The position numbers were made by a program, and so were the translations under genes. A stretch of 64,000 nt of DNA from positions 186,001 through 250,000 of the forward strand of contig JAOSJP010000012.1 in the NCBI GenBank assembly GCA_027494015.1, given 5' to 3'. The notes under the pieces are model-generated. The model saw only the letters and a program-made list of their open reading frames with translations. It was not told the DNA's origin and did not search any database. Shown here in pieces: positions 42,395 through 52,527 of the stretch (the stretch's first letter is position 1; each line of letters begins with the position of its first letter). The stretch is from Anaerolineae bacterium. Its GTDB lineage: Bacteria; Chloroflexota; Anaerolineae; Aggregatilineales; Aggregatilineaceae.

Positions 42395-43519
42395 CTACTC
42401 CGTTTCGGCTCGACCGATGATCAGGTCGCGGGCCTGGTCCATCAACACGGCCAGAATGATGATGATGCCGACGATGACGTACTGCCAGAACGGCTCAACA
42501 GCCATCATGATCAGCCCCGTTTGCAGCACGGCGATGACCAGCGCGCCGAGCACCGTCCCGCTGACCCGGCCCTCGCCGCCGAACATGCTGACGCCGCCGA
42601 TGATCACCGCCGCGATGGAGGACATCATCAGCGCGTCGCCGGCGATGGACGACCCGCCGGAGAAGCGCGCCGTGTACAGCACGCCGGCAAACCCGGCGGT
42701 GACTGCCGACATGATATACAGCAGGATCGTCAGACGATCCACTGGCACGCCCGCGCGCTTGGTCGCTTCTTTGTTGCCGCCAATGGCGTAGGTGTGCCGC
42801 CCGAACTGGGTGCGATGCAGGATGAACATGGCGATGAGCACCAAGACCAGGGCAATGACGACCGGCCAGGGGAGGATGCGATCCAACATGCGCAGTTGCG
42901 CGCCGGTTACGTCGGGCTTGCGCATGAAATAGAGCTTCGTCTCGTCGCCCCGCTGCAAGTAGAACAGCGCCTCGTTGCCCAGGTCGCGCAATGCCTGGGG
43001 CTGCCCGCCCACCACATTGCCGCCAGAGAACAGGTAGGCGGCGCCGCGCGCGATGAACGACACGCCCAGGGTGACGATGAACGGTGGAACTCTCAGCTTG
43101 GCGATGATGACTCCGTTGAGCAGACCGGCCAGAGCAGCCGACCCCACGCCGGCCACAAAGCCGATGAGGATAGCCAGGCCCACGGCCATGCCCCCGTCGG
43201 CCAGGTCGCGGATCACCAGGGCGGACATCACCGAGGACAGCCCCATGACCCAGCCCACCGAGAGGTCAATGCCTGCGGCGATGATGACGAACGTCTGGCC
43301 CAGGCCCATCAGCAGGACAGGGACGATGGCCACCAGGATATTCTGCGAATTGCGAATGGTAAAGAAACCCGTGCCCTCTATCGAAAAGAAGACCACCATT
43401 ATGGCCAAGAAGATCCAGGACCAGACCTTGCTGACAAGGAGGATGGCCTGTTTCTGTCTGGTTGCCCGTCTGGAAACGGTTTTGAGAGGCAATGCCTCCG
43501 CTTGACTGTCCACCGTCAT
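42395..43519 (-). CDS. Ribose/xylose-type sugar ABC permease
   Basis: A 374-residue CUT2-family membrane protein with about ten helices. GIDLSVGWVMGLSSVMSALV and NGVIIAKLRVPPFIVTLGVSFIARG are family marks, with GRHTYAIGGNKEATKRAGVPV before SSIAAVIIGGVSMFGGEGRVSG. An additional loop at about 155-195 (FSGGNVVGGQPQALRDLGNE) lengthens it relative to RbsC. It forms the channel, probably as a dimer, with the ATPase gene 6 bases downstream. Confidence 0.92.
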   Translation of the reverse strand: MTVDSQAEALPLKTVSRRATRQKQAILLVSKVWSWIFLAIMVVFFSIEGTGFFTIRNSQNILVAIVPVLLMGLGQTFVIIAAGIDLSVGWVMGLSSVMSALVIRDLADGGMAVGLAILIGFVAGVGSAALAGLLNGVIIAKLRVPPFIVTLGVSFIARGAAYLFSGGNVVGGQPQALRDLGNEALFYLQRGDETKLYFMRKPDVTGAQLRMLDRILPWPVVIALVLVLIAMFILHRTQFGRHTYAIGGNKEATKRAGVPVDRLTILLYIMSAVTAGFAGVLYTARFSGGSSIAGDALMMSSIAAVIIGGVSMFGGEGRVSGTVLGALVIAVLQTGLIMMAVEPFWQYVIVGIIIILAVLMDQARDLIIGRAETE

Positions 43520-43550
43520 CTAATTGTCTCCTCGGCACACATATTGAAGA

Positions 43551-43582
43551 GATGGGGACATCCCCAGCGGGACGTCCCCATC
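43551..43582 (-). terminator. Stem-loop between binding protein and permease genes
   Basis: Arms GATGGGGACATCCC and GGGACGTCCCCATC pair over 14 bases with one mismatch; the loop is CAG. It lies 23 bases after the stop of the minus-strand binding-protein gene. Confidence 0.6.
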
Positions 43583-43604
43583 AGTGTCGGTGCTCAGAAC
43601 AGGC

Positions 43605-44585
43605 TTACGGCACCTGGTAGATGAAGCGGGCGACCTCTGGATCGTCCACATTCTCCGCCGTGATCACCGCGTAGCCGGTGGTGACACGATGCGGCAGGCT
43701 GGTCACGCCGCGCCAGTCGGCGAAGGCGAACTCAACCGCCAGGTAGCCCATGTCGTAGGGCTTCTGAGCGATGACCATGCTCACCACGCCCAGGTTCAGG
43801 TTCTCGATGGCTTCTTTGGTGGCGTCGAAGGCGATGACTTCAATCGCCCCGCCCAACCCGGCGTTCTTGACCGCATTACCAGCGCCGAGCGCGCTGAAGA
43901 CGTTCACGCCGAAGATGCCGGCCAGCTCAGGCTCGCGCTGGATGACGGCAGAGGTCTGGGCCGCCGAGGTGCTGGCGTCGTCCAGGTTGTAATCCATGCC
44001 GATCAGTTCCATGCCGGGGAATTCCGAGATGGCCTCGATGAAGCCCTGGCCGCGCTGTTCGGTCGTGCTCACGCCGACGTTGGTGTTCTGGACGTAGACC
44101 TTGCCTTCGCCGCCCAGTGTCTCGGCCAGCGCGTAGCCCGCGATGCGGCCACCCTCAACATTGTCGGAGCCGATGTAGGACAGGGGGAAGGTCACCGGGC
44201 CGTTGACGTAGTCGCCATCGCCCAGGAAGGTGTCCACCGTGATGATCGTGATGCCGGCATCAACCGCGGCCTGCAGAGGGGCGATCATCTGCTCTTTGTC
44301 AACGGGGGCGAGGATGATGTAATCCAGGTCGCCGCGCGCCACCATCGCCTCAAGGATGGGGGTCTGAGCCGAAGGGCCCCAGGTGGAGGGATACTGCGGC
44401 AGGAACACTTCCACGCCGAAGTCTGCGGCTGCCGCGTTGACGCCGATTTCCATCACCTGATAGAACGGATCGAGCACGCCCGGCAGGAAGCCGATCATCG
44501 GCTTGTCGTCCTGGGCGGTCGCTGGAACAGCCAGCGGGATCGCCAGCGCCAGCACGACAACTACCAGCAACAGTTTCTTGTACAT
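43605..44585 (-). CDS. Ribose-type ABC substrate-binding protein
   Basis: 326 residues, periplasmic-binding-protein-like family 4 (RbsB type). The signal peptide is at 1-24 (MYKKLLLVVVVLALAIPLAV, cut near ATAQD). The fold motifs are GFLPGVLDPFYQVMEIGVNAA, YIILAPVDKEQMIAPLQAAVDAGI, NVEGGRIAGYALAETLGGEGKV and EVIAFDATKEAIENLNLG. It captures a pentose or related sugar, exact ligand unknown. It is the first gene of the operon. A consensus promoter lies about 340 bases upstream, leaving a long leader. Confidence 0.92.
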   Translation of the reverse strand: MYKKLLLVVVVLALAIPLAVPATAQDDKPMIGFLPGVLDPFYQVMEIGVNAAAADFGVEVFLPQYPSTWGPSAQTPILEAMVARGDLDYIILAPVDKEQMIAPLQAAVDAGITIITVDTFLGDGDYVNGPVTFPLSYIGSDNVEGGRIAGYALAETLGGEGKVYVQNTNVGVSTTEQRGQGFIEAISEFPGMELIGMDYNLDDASTSAAQTSAVIQREPELAGIFGVNVFSALGAGNAVKNAGLGGAIEVIAFDATKEAIENLNLGVVSMVIAQKPYDMGYLAVEFAFADWRGVTSLPHRVTTGYAVITAENVDDPEVARFIYQVP

Positions 44586-44920
44586 TGTCTAGCTCCTTAT
44601 CAGGTGCTCAGGTGCTGCAAAAGCGAAGCAATGCATGGAAGGTAGTACGAGTCCTGCTGTTACCAGGTCTACGGTTGGCGAACTCCTTTCCCTGGGCCAG
44701 GTGCCCGACAGCCCTACGAACGGATCAGTCATTCCCGAAGCGATACCTGGAAAGAAGTGAGTGGCAGGAGGAAACGGCAAGCAGGGCAGAGTCATTCAGC
44801 CGCCCGCGGCGACCTGCTCGCCCCATACAGTCCTGGCAGGACACCAGGAGAAAGCATCCGTTGTCACTTGTTGCTTTAATCATCTGGTGAATTTGATCAA
44901 CGCAGACGGCTAACATTCTC
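44586..44920 (-). other. Long untranslated leader of the ribose-type operon
   Basis: About 335 bases between the predicted transcription start and the binding-protein ATG. Read on the minus strand it contains TTGATCAA near the start and an AAGGAGC-type ribosome site at the end. It has no convincing gene and matches no riboswitch I can recognise. It may be regulatory or simply untranslated. Confidence 0.4.
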
Positions 44921-44927
44921 TAGGCAA

Positions 44928-44956
44928 AGCATACGCAAGCTTAATGGCGGTGTCAA
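44928..44956 (-). promoter_or_regulatory. Sigma-70-like promoter of the ribose-type operon
   Basis: On the minus strand a perfect TTGACA (44956-44951) and TATGCT (44933-44928) are separated by 17 bases. This is the best promoter match in the window. Transcription would begin near 44921. Confidence 0.72.
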
Positions 44957-45026
44957 GCACCATAGTCACCTTTTGCTGCCTGACAAACTATACCCCGTCG
45001 GGCGCGGCGCTGCCATGAGGCGCTCA

Positions 45027-45701
45027 TCACGCCCGGCCCAGCGCGGCGGCCCGGTGAGCCAGGCGCGTCGGCTCCGGCAGGCGGTAGCGCGTGGTGCAGG
45101 CCAGGACGAGCGCCCGCGCGTCGTCCAGCGCCGCCCGGTGCCCCACCGACACGTACACCGGCTTGACGTTGGCGCGCGTGCGCAGCGCCGCGCCGATGAC
45201 CTCGCCGTGATCCAGCAGGGGCACCCAGGCCCCTTTCTCGGCGGGCAGGTCCGCGTGATGGCCCAGCAGCAGGCTCTTGGCGCAGCCGACGGCCGGCGCG
45301 TTGAGGAACAGCCCCATGTGGCAGGCGATCCCGACGCGGCGCGGGTGGATGGTGCCCTGCCCGTCGAACAGGAAGGCGTCCGGCGTGGCGGCCAGCTTGC
45401 CCAGCGCGTCGAGAATGACCGCGCCCTCGCGGAAGGAGAGCAGCCCTGGCACGTAGGGGAAGGTCGTCGGGCGGTCGGCGGTCACCGTCTCGACCACGTC
45501 CAGCGCCGGGAAGCGCAGCACGACGACCGCCGCCCGGCTGAGCTTGTCCTTCACGCTGACATCCACCCCCGCCACCAGCCGGATCGACTCCAGGGGGAGC
45601 GGCTGGTCGGCGATCACCTGGGGGGCCAGGGCGCGTTGCAGGCGGATCGCTTCGCTCGGCGCAAGGTCCCAGTCGTGCAGGGCGTGAATGGTGACGGGCA
45701 T
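45027..45701 (-). CDS. nfi: Endonuclease V
   Basis: 224 residues. The enzyme nicks DNA (or RNA) near deaminated bases such as hypoxanthine. Catalytic metal-binding residues align with the E. coli enzyme: Asp47 in VAGVDVSVKD, Glu92 in PGLLSFREG and Asp113 in FLFDGQGTIHP. Other family words are TFPYVPG, RRVGIACHMG, GCAKSLL and YVSVGHR. A single gene, not evidently linked to the adjacent sugar importer or the wall genes. Confidence 0.95.
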   Translation of the reverse strand: MPVTIHALHDWDLAPSEAIRLQRALAPQVIADQPLPLESIRLVAGVDVSVKDKLSRAAVVVLRFPALDVVETVTADRPTTFPYVPGLLSFREGAVILDALGKLAATPDAFLFDGQGTIHPRRVGIACHMGLFLNAPAVGCAKSLLLGHHADLPAEKGAWVPLLDHGEVIGAALRTRANVKPVYVSVGHRAALDDARALVLACTTRYRLPEPTRLAHRAAALGRA

Positions 45702-45782
45702 GGGGAGAATCCTTCCATAATAGCGGTCTGGAACTCAACTATACGGCTGCGCTGCGCTCCACACAACCGGCGCGCGGGTGCT

Positions 45783-45922
45783 GTCAAGGAGGGGCGCTGC
45801 TCTGCTGCGCCCTGGTTTACCTCACCCCCGCTCGGCGCTAACGCGCCTCGCCTCCCCCTCTCCGTTAACGGAGAGGGGGAAGAGCCGAGCGTAGTGAGGC
45901 CGGGGGTGAGGTCAATACGCCC
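45783..45922. repeat. Element A copy
   Basis: The left flank has GGGGCGCTGCTCTGCTGCGC. The core inverted repeat runs from TTTACCTCACCCCCGCTCGG to GGGGGTGAGGTCAA with tip CTCTCCGTTAACGGAGAG. The outer terminal repeats are not evident. It fills the 288-base gap between the divergent nfi and SH3b genes. Confidence 0.75.
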
Positions 45923-45989
45923 GCCGCCCCTCTCGCCCGCCCAACCGTTCGATGTTATGATCGGGGCGTCTGGCGAAAGCAAGAGGACG

Positions 45990-46886
45990 ATGCGCTTATC
46001 TCGGAGCAATCTCAAGCGCCGCAGGCGATCATATGGCGCGCGCAGGGCGGGCGGCGCCAACTGGTTTGTGCGGTTCGTGGCGCTGGCCGCGCTCATCCTG
46101 GTCTGCTTCCTGCTCTACGCGCTTCTCAAGCCAGTGCTGTTCGGCGAAGAGCGCGAGACGCAGATCATGCCTCACGGCTGGACCGACGCCACCGAGACGC
46201 CGGGAGTCTCCGCGCCGGTCACGCCGGTCACCCCGCCGCCGCTGCCCACGTCGTGGCCCACCGTGACGCCGACCGTCGCACCTACGTTCGCCCTGCCGGG
46301 CGCGCCGGGCGATGGGCAGGGCGGCGCGCAAGTCTGCGCGCTGACCGTGCGCTTGGCCGGGGCGCAGGTGCGGGGCGGGCCGGGCGAGGATTACCCGGTG
46401 CTGGGGGCGCTGACGCTCGGCCAGGCGGCGAGCGCTGACGGCTGGGCGACCGGGGCCGATGGCTACACCTGGTGGCGGCTGGGCGCGAGCGGCTGGGCGC
46501 GCGGCGATGTCTTCCTTGACGCACTCAATCCATCGGTGCCCGAAAACTGCCTGACGCTGCCTCCGGTGGGCGCGCTGCCGCCCACGCCCGGCCCGGCGGG
46601 GAGCGCCTTCACGGCCACGCCCCCGCTGAGCATTGGCGGCGCAACCTGCGCGCTGACCGTGCGCTGGAGCGAGGCCAATGTCCGCGCGGGGCCGGGCACA
46701 TCCTTTGCCATCACTGGCACGCTGACGATGGGCCAGACGGTCAGCGCCGACGGCTGGGCGACCGGCGAGGAAGGCTTCACCTGGTGGCGCTTGGTGGGCG
46801 GGGGCTGGGCACGCGGCGACGTCTTCCTGGACCCGGCCAATCCCCAGGTCCCGGCAGAGTGTTTGGCGCTGCCGCTCGCGGGGTAG
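45990..46886 (+). CDS. Membrane-anchored protein with two SH3b domains
   Basis: 298 residues. A basic cytoplasmic N-terminus (NLKRRRRSYGARR), one membrane helix at about 27-48, then a Pro/Thr-rich linker (TPVTPPPLPTSWPTVTPTV). Two bacterial SH3 repeats follow: CALTVRLAGAQVRGGPGEDY...WWRLGASGWARGDVF (about 113-180) and CALTVRWSEANVRAGPGTSF...WWRLVGGGWARGDVF (about 220-285). They are close copies of each other with a shared DGWATG block. Such domains bind wall peptides, so the protein probably sits outside the membrane at the wall. The start ATG has AAGAGG before it. Confidence 0.85.
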   Translation: MRLSRSNLKRRRRSYGARRAGGANWFVRFVALAALILVCFLLYALLKPVLFGEERETQIMPHGWTDATETPGVSAPVTPVTPPPLPTSWPTVTPTVAPTFALPGAPGDGQGGAQVCALTVRLAGAQVRGGPGEDYPVLGALTLGQAASADGWATGADGYTWWRLGASGWARGDVFLDALNPSVPENCLTLPPVGALPPTPGPAGSAFTATPPLSIGGATCALTVRWSEANVRAGPGTSFAITGTLTMGQTVSADGWATGEEGFTWWRLVGGGWARGDVFLDPANPQVPAECLALPLAG

Positions 46887-46893
46887 TAAAGAG

Positions 46894-46924
46894 ATTTCGA
46901 AATTCGAAATTCGAAATTCGAATT
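46894..46924. repeat. Tandem seven-base repeat (AAATTCG type)
   Basis: TTTCG followed by AAATTCG repeated three times and AATT, in perfect register seven. It lies between the SH3b and oxidoreductase genes. A remnant of the element A right end (GGGGGGTGAGGTAAGGG) follows at about 46957. Confidence 0.7.
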
Positions 46925-46997
46925 GGAAAGTGCCTCTTCGCACGCGGCGAGAGACCGGGGGGTGAGGTAAGGGAGTGCACACAAGGAGCGAGAACCG

Positions 46998-47993
46998 ATG
47001 GCGGAGTTTGTGCGCTGGGGAGTCTTGAGCACGTCGGGCCATGCGGCCAATACGGTGATTCCTGCCATGAAAGCTGCGCCCAGCGGGCGGGTGATGGCCG
47101 TTGCCAGCCGCGACGCCGAGCGAGCGCGCGCCTATGCCGCCGCGCAGGGCATCCCGCGCAGCTTTGGCAGCTACGAGGCGCTGCTGGATGACCCGGACAT
47201 TGACGCGGTGTACATCCCCCTGCCCAACAGCCTGCACCGCGAGTGGACGATCCGTGCGGCGGAAGCGGGCAAGCACGTGCTCTGCGAGAAGCCGCTGGCT
47301 CTCAACGCGGCGCAGGCGGCGGAGATGGTCGCGGCCTGTCGCCAGGCCGGGGTGAAGCTGGCCGAGGCGTTTCAGTGGCGGCACCACCCGCAGGCCCAGC
47401 GCGCGCGGGCGCTGCTGCGCGACGGCGCCATCGGCCCGCTGCGCCTGATCGAGGCCGGCTTCACCTTCCCCCTGGCGCGTTCCACAGACGTCCGCCTGCA
47501 GCCAGAACTGGGCGGTGGCGCGCTCTATGACGTGGGCTGCTACCCGATCGCCCTGGCCCGCTATATGACCGGCGCCGAGCCGCTGGCGGTCACCGCGCAG
47601 GCGACCTGGACGGAATCCGGCGTGGACGACCTGTTGGTGGGCACGCTGGCTTTTCCCGGCGGTGTGCTGGCCCATTTCAATTGCTCGTTGCGGCTGCCGC
47701 TGCGCCGCTATTACGAGCTGGTCGGGGCAGAAGGGTCGCTGCTGATCAACCTGGCCTACAACCCCAAGGAGAATCTGCCGGGCGAGATCATCCGGCGCGG
47801 CGACGACCGTCGCCCGTTCGAAACCTACACGACTGAGCGCCTCAATTCGTACACGCTGATGGCCGAGGACTTCAACCGCGCCGTGCTGGACGGGACCGAG
47901 GTGCCCTTCCCGGCGGAGGACGCGGTGCTCACCATGCGCGTCATTGACGCGCTGTACGAGGCGGCGCGCAGCGGGGGGACGGTCGCGCTGTGA
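46998..47993 (+). CDS. Gfo/Idh/MocA-family oxidoreductase
   Basis: 331 residues. The NAD(P)-binding part reads VRWGVLSTSGHAANTVIPAM and the conserved EKPLALN motif holds the catalytic lysine (CEKPLA, about residue 96). The C-terminal half (about 125-331) is the beta-sheet substrate domain with GGGALYDVGCYPIALARYM. Such enzymes oxidise or reduce sugars and sugar-like rings. It lies 3 bases before the murD frame, so it is transcribed with wall genes, but a wall-related substrate is only an inference. Confidence 0.88.
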   Translation: MAEFVRWGVLSTSGHAANTVIPAMKAAPSGRVMAVASRDAERARAYAAAQGIPRSFGSYEALLDDPDIDAVYIPLPNSLHREWTIRAAEAGKHVLCEKPLALNAAQAAEMVAACRQAGVKLAEAFQWRHHPQAQRARALLRDGAIGPLRLIEAGFTFPLARSTDVRLQPELGGGALYDVGCYPIALARYMTGAEPLAVTAQATWTESGVDDLLVGTLAFPGGVLAHFNCSLRLPLRRYYELVGAEGSLLINLAYNPKENLPGEIIRRGDDRRPFETYTTERLNSYTLMAEDFNRAVLDGTEVPFPAEDAVLTMRVIDALYEAARSGGTVAL

Positions 47994-48014
47994 TCGGTGG
48001 GGGGCGTCCCGACT

Positions 48015-49433
<1,419 letters not shown>

Positions 49434-49480
49434 TGTGAAGGAGAGTGAGGCATGGCAGGTTTAGTCTGTCCGCGCGGGCC

Positions 49481-49600
49481 TCACCCCCTAAATCCCCCTC
49501 TCCAGCCGAGCTAGAGAGGGGGACTTGACCACTCGACGCAGCATTTCCCCATCCCTGGCTCTGTGTATAGACCGGAGAGGAGGCCAGGGGGAGGGGCGGT
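49481..49600. repeat. Element B copy
   Basis: Begins CCTCACCCCCTAAATCCCCC, has the CTCTCCAGCCGAGCTAGAGAG hairpin and ends GGCCAGGGGGAGGGG, with a changed middle (TGTGTATAGACCGGAGAGGA). It sits between murD and the DUF1349 gene. Confidence 0.72.
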
Positions 49601-49663
49601 CATAGCTTGTTGCGCATGGGCGTGGCAGCACCGCGCCCCCACCGCACAGGAGATCGTGATCTC

Positions 49664-50203
49664 ATGCAATGGTACAACGAGCCGCCCGCATGGTCGGCGC
49701 AGGGAAACGCCATCACCATTCACGCCGCTCCTCAGACGGATTTCTGGCGCAAGACGCACGACGGCGGCATCCGCGATAACGGCCACTTCTACTACCGCCC
49801 CGTGAGGGGAGATTTCGTGGCCCAGGTCAGGTTCAGCGGCGACTACTCTGCCCTCTACGACCAGGCCGGCTTGATGATCCGCGTGGACGCGGCGACGTGG
49901 CTGAAGGGCGGCGTTGAGTTCGTGGGCGACGTGTACCATGCCAGCGTCGTCGTCACCCGCGACTATTCTGACTGGTCGGTAGTGGCTCTGGAGCAGGCTC
50001 CGCCCGCGCTGTGGCTGCGCGTCGTCCGGGAGGGACACACCTTCGCGGTGACCTATTCGCTGGACGGGGTGGCCTATACCATGCTGCGCCAGGCGTACCT
50101 GACGGACGCGGCGCAGGTGGGGGTGGGGCTGATGGCCTGCGCGCCGACCGGCCAGGGCTTCGCGGCGACGTTTGAGGGCTTCGAGGTGCGCGGCGCGGAG
50201 TGA
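49664..50203 (+). CDS. DUF1349-domain protein
   Basis: 179 residues, a single DUF1349-type beta-sandwich domain over nearly the whole length: MQWYNEPPAWSAQGNAITI, TDFWRKTHDGGIRDNGHFYY, YDQAGLMIRVDAATWLKGGVEF, SDWSV and VGLMACAPTGQGFAATFEGF. The fold is lectin/glucanase-like and such proteins are thought to bind or process sugars; the function is unproven. The start ATG follows AGGAG by eleven bases. No signal peptide. Confidence 0.82.
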   Translation: MQWYNEPPAWSAQGNAITIHAAPQTDFWRKTHDGGIRDNGHFYYRPVRGDFVAQVRFSGDYSALYDQAGLMIRVDAATWLKGGVEFVGDVYHASVVVTRDYSDWSVVALEQAPPALWLRVVREGHTFAVTYSLDGVAYTMLRQAYLTDAAQVGVGLMACAPTGQGFAATFEGFEVRGAE

Positions 50204-50272
50204 GCGATCATAGCGCCAGGTCGCGCCATACGGTAAGGTAGACGCACGTTCTGCGCTGCCCATGTTGGGCTT

Positions 50273-50310
50273 GCTGCTGAGCGCTGAAAGCTGATCGCTG
50301 AGAGCTTGAG
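50273..50310. repeat. Tandem seven-base repeat before ftsW
   Basis: GCTGAGC, GCTGAAA, GCTGATC, GCTGAGA and GCTTGAG are five consecutive seven-base units immediately before the ftsW start, so the array takes the place of a normal ribosome site. Confidence 0.65.
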
Positions 50311-50318
50311 TGCCAATC

Positions 50319-51566
50319 ATGACCAACGTCCCGCAATACATTGACGACGACGCCGAATTCAACTACGCCGATGCGCTGGTGCGCCCGCAGCGCCCGCAGG
50401 CTCCGCCCCCGGTGGATCGCCAGGAGGTAGCCGGACGCCGCCGCGCCTATGCTGCCGGGTTCGACCTCTACCTGGGTCTGGTGGTGGCCGGGCTGTGCGC
50501 GGTCGGCCTGATGATGGTCTACAGCGCCTCAATTGATGTCAGCTATCAGGTGACAGGCAACGCCAGCAGCACGACCTACTTCTTCGTGCGCCAACTGCGC
50601 TCGATGGTGCTGGGCGTGGCCGTGCTGCTGTTGTTTTCGCGCGTGGACTATCACATCTGGCGGCGGCTGGCCGTGCCGATGATTGCCGTGGTGATCCTGC
50701 TGCTGATGCTGGTGCTGCGCTTTGGCGACACGCGCTTTCAGGCGCAGCGCTCGCTGATCGAAGGGTCAGTGCAGCCGGGCGAGCTAGCCAAGTTCACGGT
50801 GGTGCTCTACATGGCGGCGTGGCTGGCCGCCAAGCGCACTCGCATCCGCCGCATCACCTACGGCATCATCCCCTTCAGCTTTCTGGTGGGCGCGATTGCC
50901 TTTCTGATCGTGCTGCAACCCGACCTGAGCACGGCGGCCAGCATCCTGGCGACGGCGCTGAGCATGTTCTTCATCGCCGGGGCAGACCTGTTCCAGATGG
51001 TCGCCATCGGCGGGGTAATGGGCGTGGCCGGGTGGCAGTTGATCAGTCATCTGGACTACGCGCAGCAGCGCCTCACCGCGCACTGGGCCGCCGTCGAAGA
51101 CCTGCGCCAGGCCAGCGATCACGTGCAGCAGGCGGTGACGGCCTTCATCAACGGCGGGCTGACCGGGGTGGGCCTGGGCGAGAGCCGGCAGAAGTTCGCC
51201 AACACGCTGCCCTTCCCGCACACGGACAGTATCTTCGCCGTGATCGGCGAGGAGCTGGGGCTGCTGGGCACCTTCCTGGTGATCGCGCTGTTCGTCGCGC
51301 TGATCTACCGGGGCTTCACCATCGCCCGCTACGCGCCGGATGCGTTCGGAGGCTTGCTGGCGGCAGGGGTCACCTGCTGGATCGCCTACGACGCGCTGCT
51401 CAACATCGCGGTGATGACGGCCATGATCCCCCCGACGGGAGTACCGCTGCCATTCATCAGTTATGGCGGGTCGAGCCTGGTGGCGGCGCTGGCGGGCGTG
51501 GGCGTGATGCTCAACGTCTCGCGGGCGGTCAGCCGCAGCGCGATTCCCAAGCGGCGGCAGGAGTGA
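50319..51566 (+). CDS. ftsW: Septal peptidoglycan polymerase FtsW (SEDS family)
   Basis: 415 residues with a 50-residue cytoplasmic N-terminus and about ten membrane helices. SEDS family marks: MMVYSAS, FVVLQPDLST-like IVLQPDLSTAASI, FPHTDSIFAVIGEELGLLG and PPTGVPLPFISYGGSSLV. It polymerises lipid II at the septum with FtsI. Start uncertain: GTG at 50310 or ATG at 50319; the region before is a seven-base repeat array without a good ribosome site. RodA is the alternative, but the position among dcw genes favours FtsW. Confidence 0.93.
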   Translation: MTNVPQYIDDDAEFNYADALVRPQRPQAPPPVDRQEVAGRRRAYAAGFDLYLGLVVAGLCAVGLMMVYSASIDVSYQVTGNASSTTYFFVRQLRSMVLGVAVLLLFSRVDYHIWRRLAVPMIAVVILLLMLVLRFGDTRFQAQRSLIEGSVQPGELAKFTVVLYMAAWLAAKRTRIRRITYGIIPFSFLVGAIAFLIVLQPDLSTAASILATALSMFFIAGADLFQMVAIGGVMGVAGWQLISHLDYAQQRLTAHWAAVEDLRQASDHVQQAVTAFINGGLTGVGLGESRQKFANTLPFPHTDSIFAVIGEELGLLGTFLVIALFVALIYRGFTIARYAPDAFGGLLAAGVTCWIAYDALLNIAVMTAMIPPTGVPLPFISYGGSSLVAALAGVGVMLNVSRAVSRSAIPKRRQE

Positions 51567-51620
51567 GGCAGTCTGTTCGGTATCTTGCACAGAATGGCTT
51601 TCTCACCGCTGGGAGTGAGT

Positions 51621-52388
51621 ATGTACTTGATGTATGTAGACGAGAGCGGAGATGTTGGTTTGGTGAACTCTCCGTCCAGGTATTACGTTCTGACCGGGCT
51701 CGTTATCCACGAGTTGCGCTGGCACGACATCCTTGACCGACTGATTATTTTCCGGCGCCTAATGCGCGATAAGTACCGGTTCTATCTTCGAGACGAGATC
51801 CATGCAGCAGCGATGATCACCCGTCCTGGAGAATTGAGTCGAATCAAGCGCTATGATCGGCTGGCGATACTTCGTGAATACGCTGATGAGTTAGCAGGAA
51901 TTGCGGACATCAACGTGATCAACATCGTGGTTGACAAGGAGGACAAAGGCGCGGGCTTTGATGTATTCGAAAGAGCGTGGACGGCCCTAATCCAGCGATT
52001 CGAGAACACGATATTGCGCCGGAATTTTCGCGGGCCACAGAATTCGGACGAGCGTGGCATCGTCATGACAGATAACACAGATGGGCAGAAGCTTCAGCGA
52101 TTGCTGCGCAAGATGCGCCATTACAATCCGGTTCCAAACCAGACCCGGTTTGGTTCTGGCTACCGCAATCTCCGTCTCCAGGCCATTATTGAAGACCCCT
52201 GGCTGAAGGACTCTTCACACTCCTATTTCATTCAATCAGTGGACCTATGCGCTTACTTGCTTCATCAGCACCTCAAACCTAATGCCTATATGAAGAGCAA
52301 AGCTGGTCACAATTATTTTCTGAGGCTCGAACCGATTTTGTGTAAGGTGGCTTCAAGCGACGATCCAATGGGCGTTGTACGTCTGTAA
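51621..52388 (+). CDS. DUF3800-domain protein
   Basis: 255 residues. MYLMYVDESGDVG is the DUF3800 opening motif (YxDESG), and FIQSVDLCAYLLHQHL is the family's C-terminal Asp motif. YYVLTGLVIHELRWHDIL and FENTILRR lie between. The family is thought to have an RNase H-like fold and is found near mobile elements and defence genes; its activity is not established. Base composition is visibly lower in G+C than in neighbouring genes, with codons such as ATT, TTT and AAT, a sign of later arrival. The ATG at 51621 follows GGGAG; the longer frame lacks support. It separates ftsW and murG. Confidence 0.8.
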   Translation: MYLMYVDESGDVGLVNSPSRYYVLTGLVIHELRWHDILDRLIIFRRLMRDKYRFYLRDEIHAAAMITRPGELSRIKRYDRLAILREYADELAGIADINVINIVVDKEDKGAGFDVFERAWTALIQRFENTILRRNFRGPQNSDERGIVMTDNTDGQKLQRLLRKMRHYNPVPNQTRFGSGYRNLRLQAIIEDPWLKDSSHSYFIQSVDLCAYLLHQHLKPNAYMKSKAGHNYFLRLEPILCKVASSDDPMGVVRL

Positions 52389-52397
52389 AAAGGAAGA

Positions 52398-52413
52398 GGG
52401 CGCATTAGCGCCC
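52398..52413 (+). terminator. Stem-loop after the DUF3800 gene
   Basis: GGGCGC and GCGCCC pair around the loop ATTA, 10 bases after the stop. No T-run follows. The rest of the gap to murG is AT-rich and includes CTCAGATATGCTGAG (another small stem). Confidence 0.5.
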
Positions 52414-52527
52414 CCGGAGGGATCCTACTTGCTCAGATATGCTGAGTTTCAGATCCCACATACATCATATCACAATTCTTAACAGAAGTAAACTCGACGA
52501 GAGTCGAATCCAGGGAGAGATACGCCC

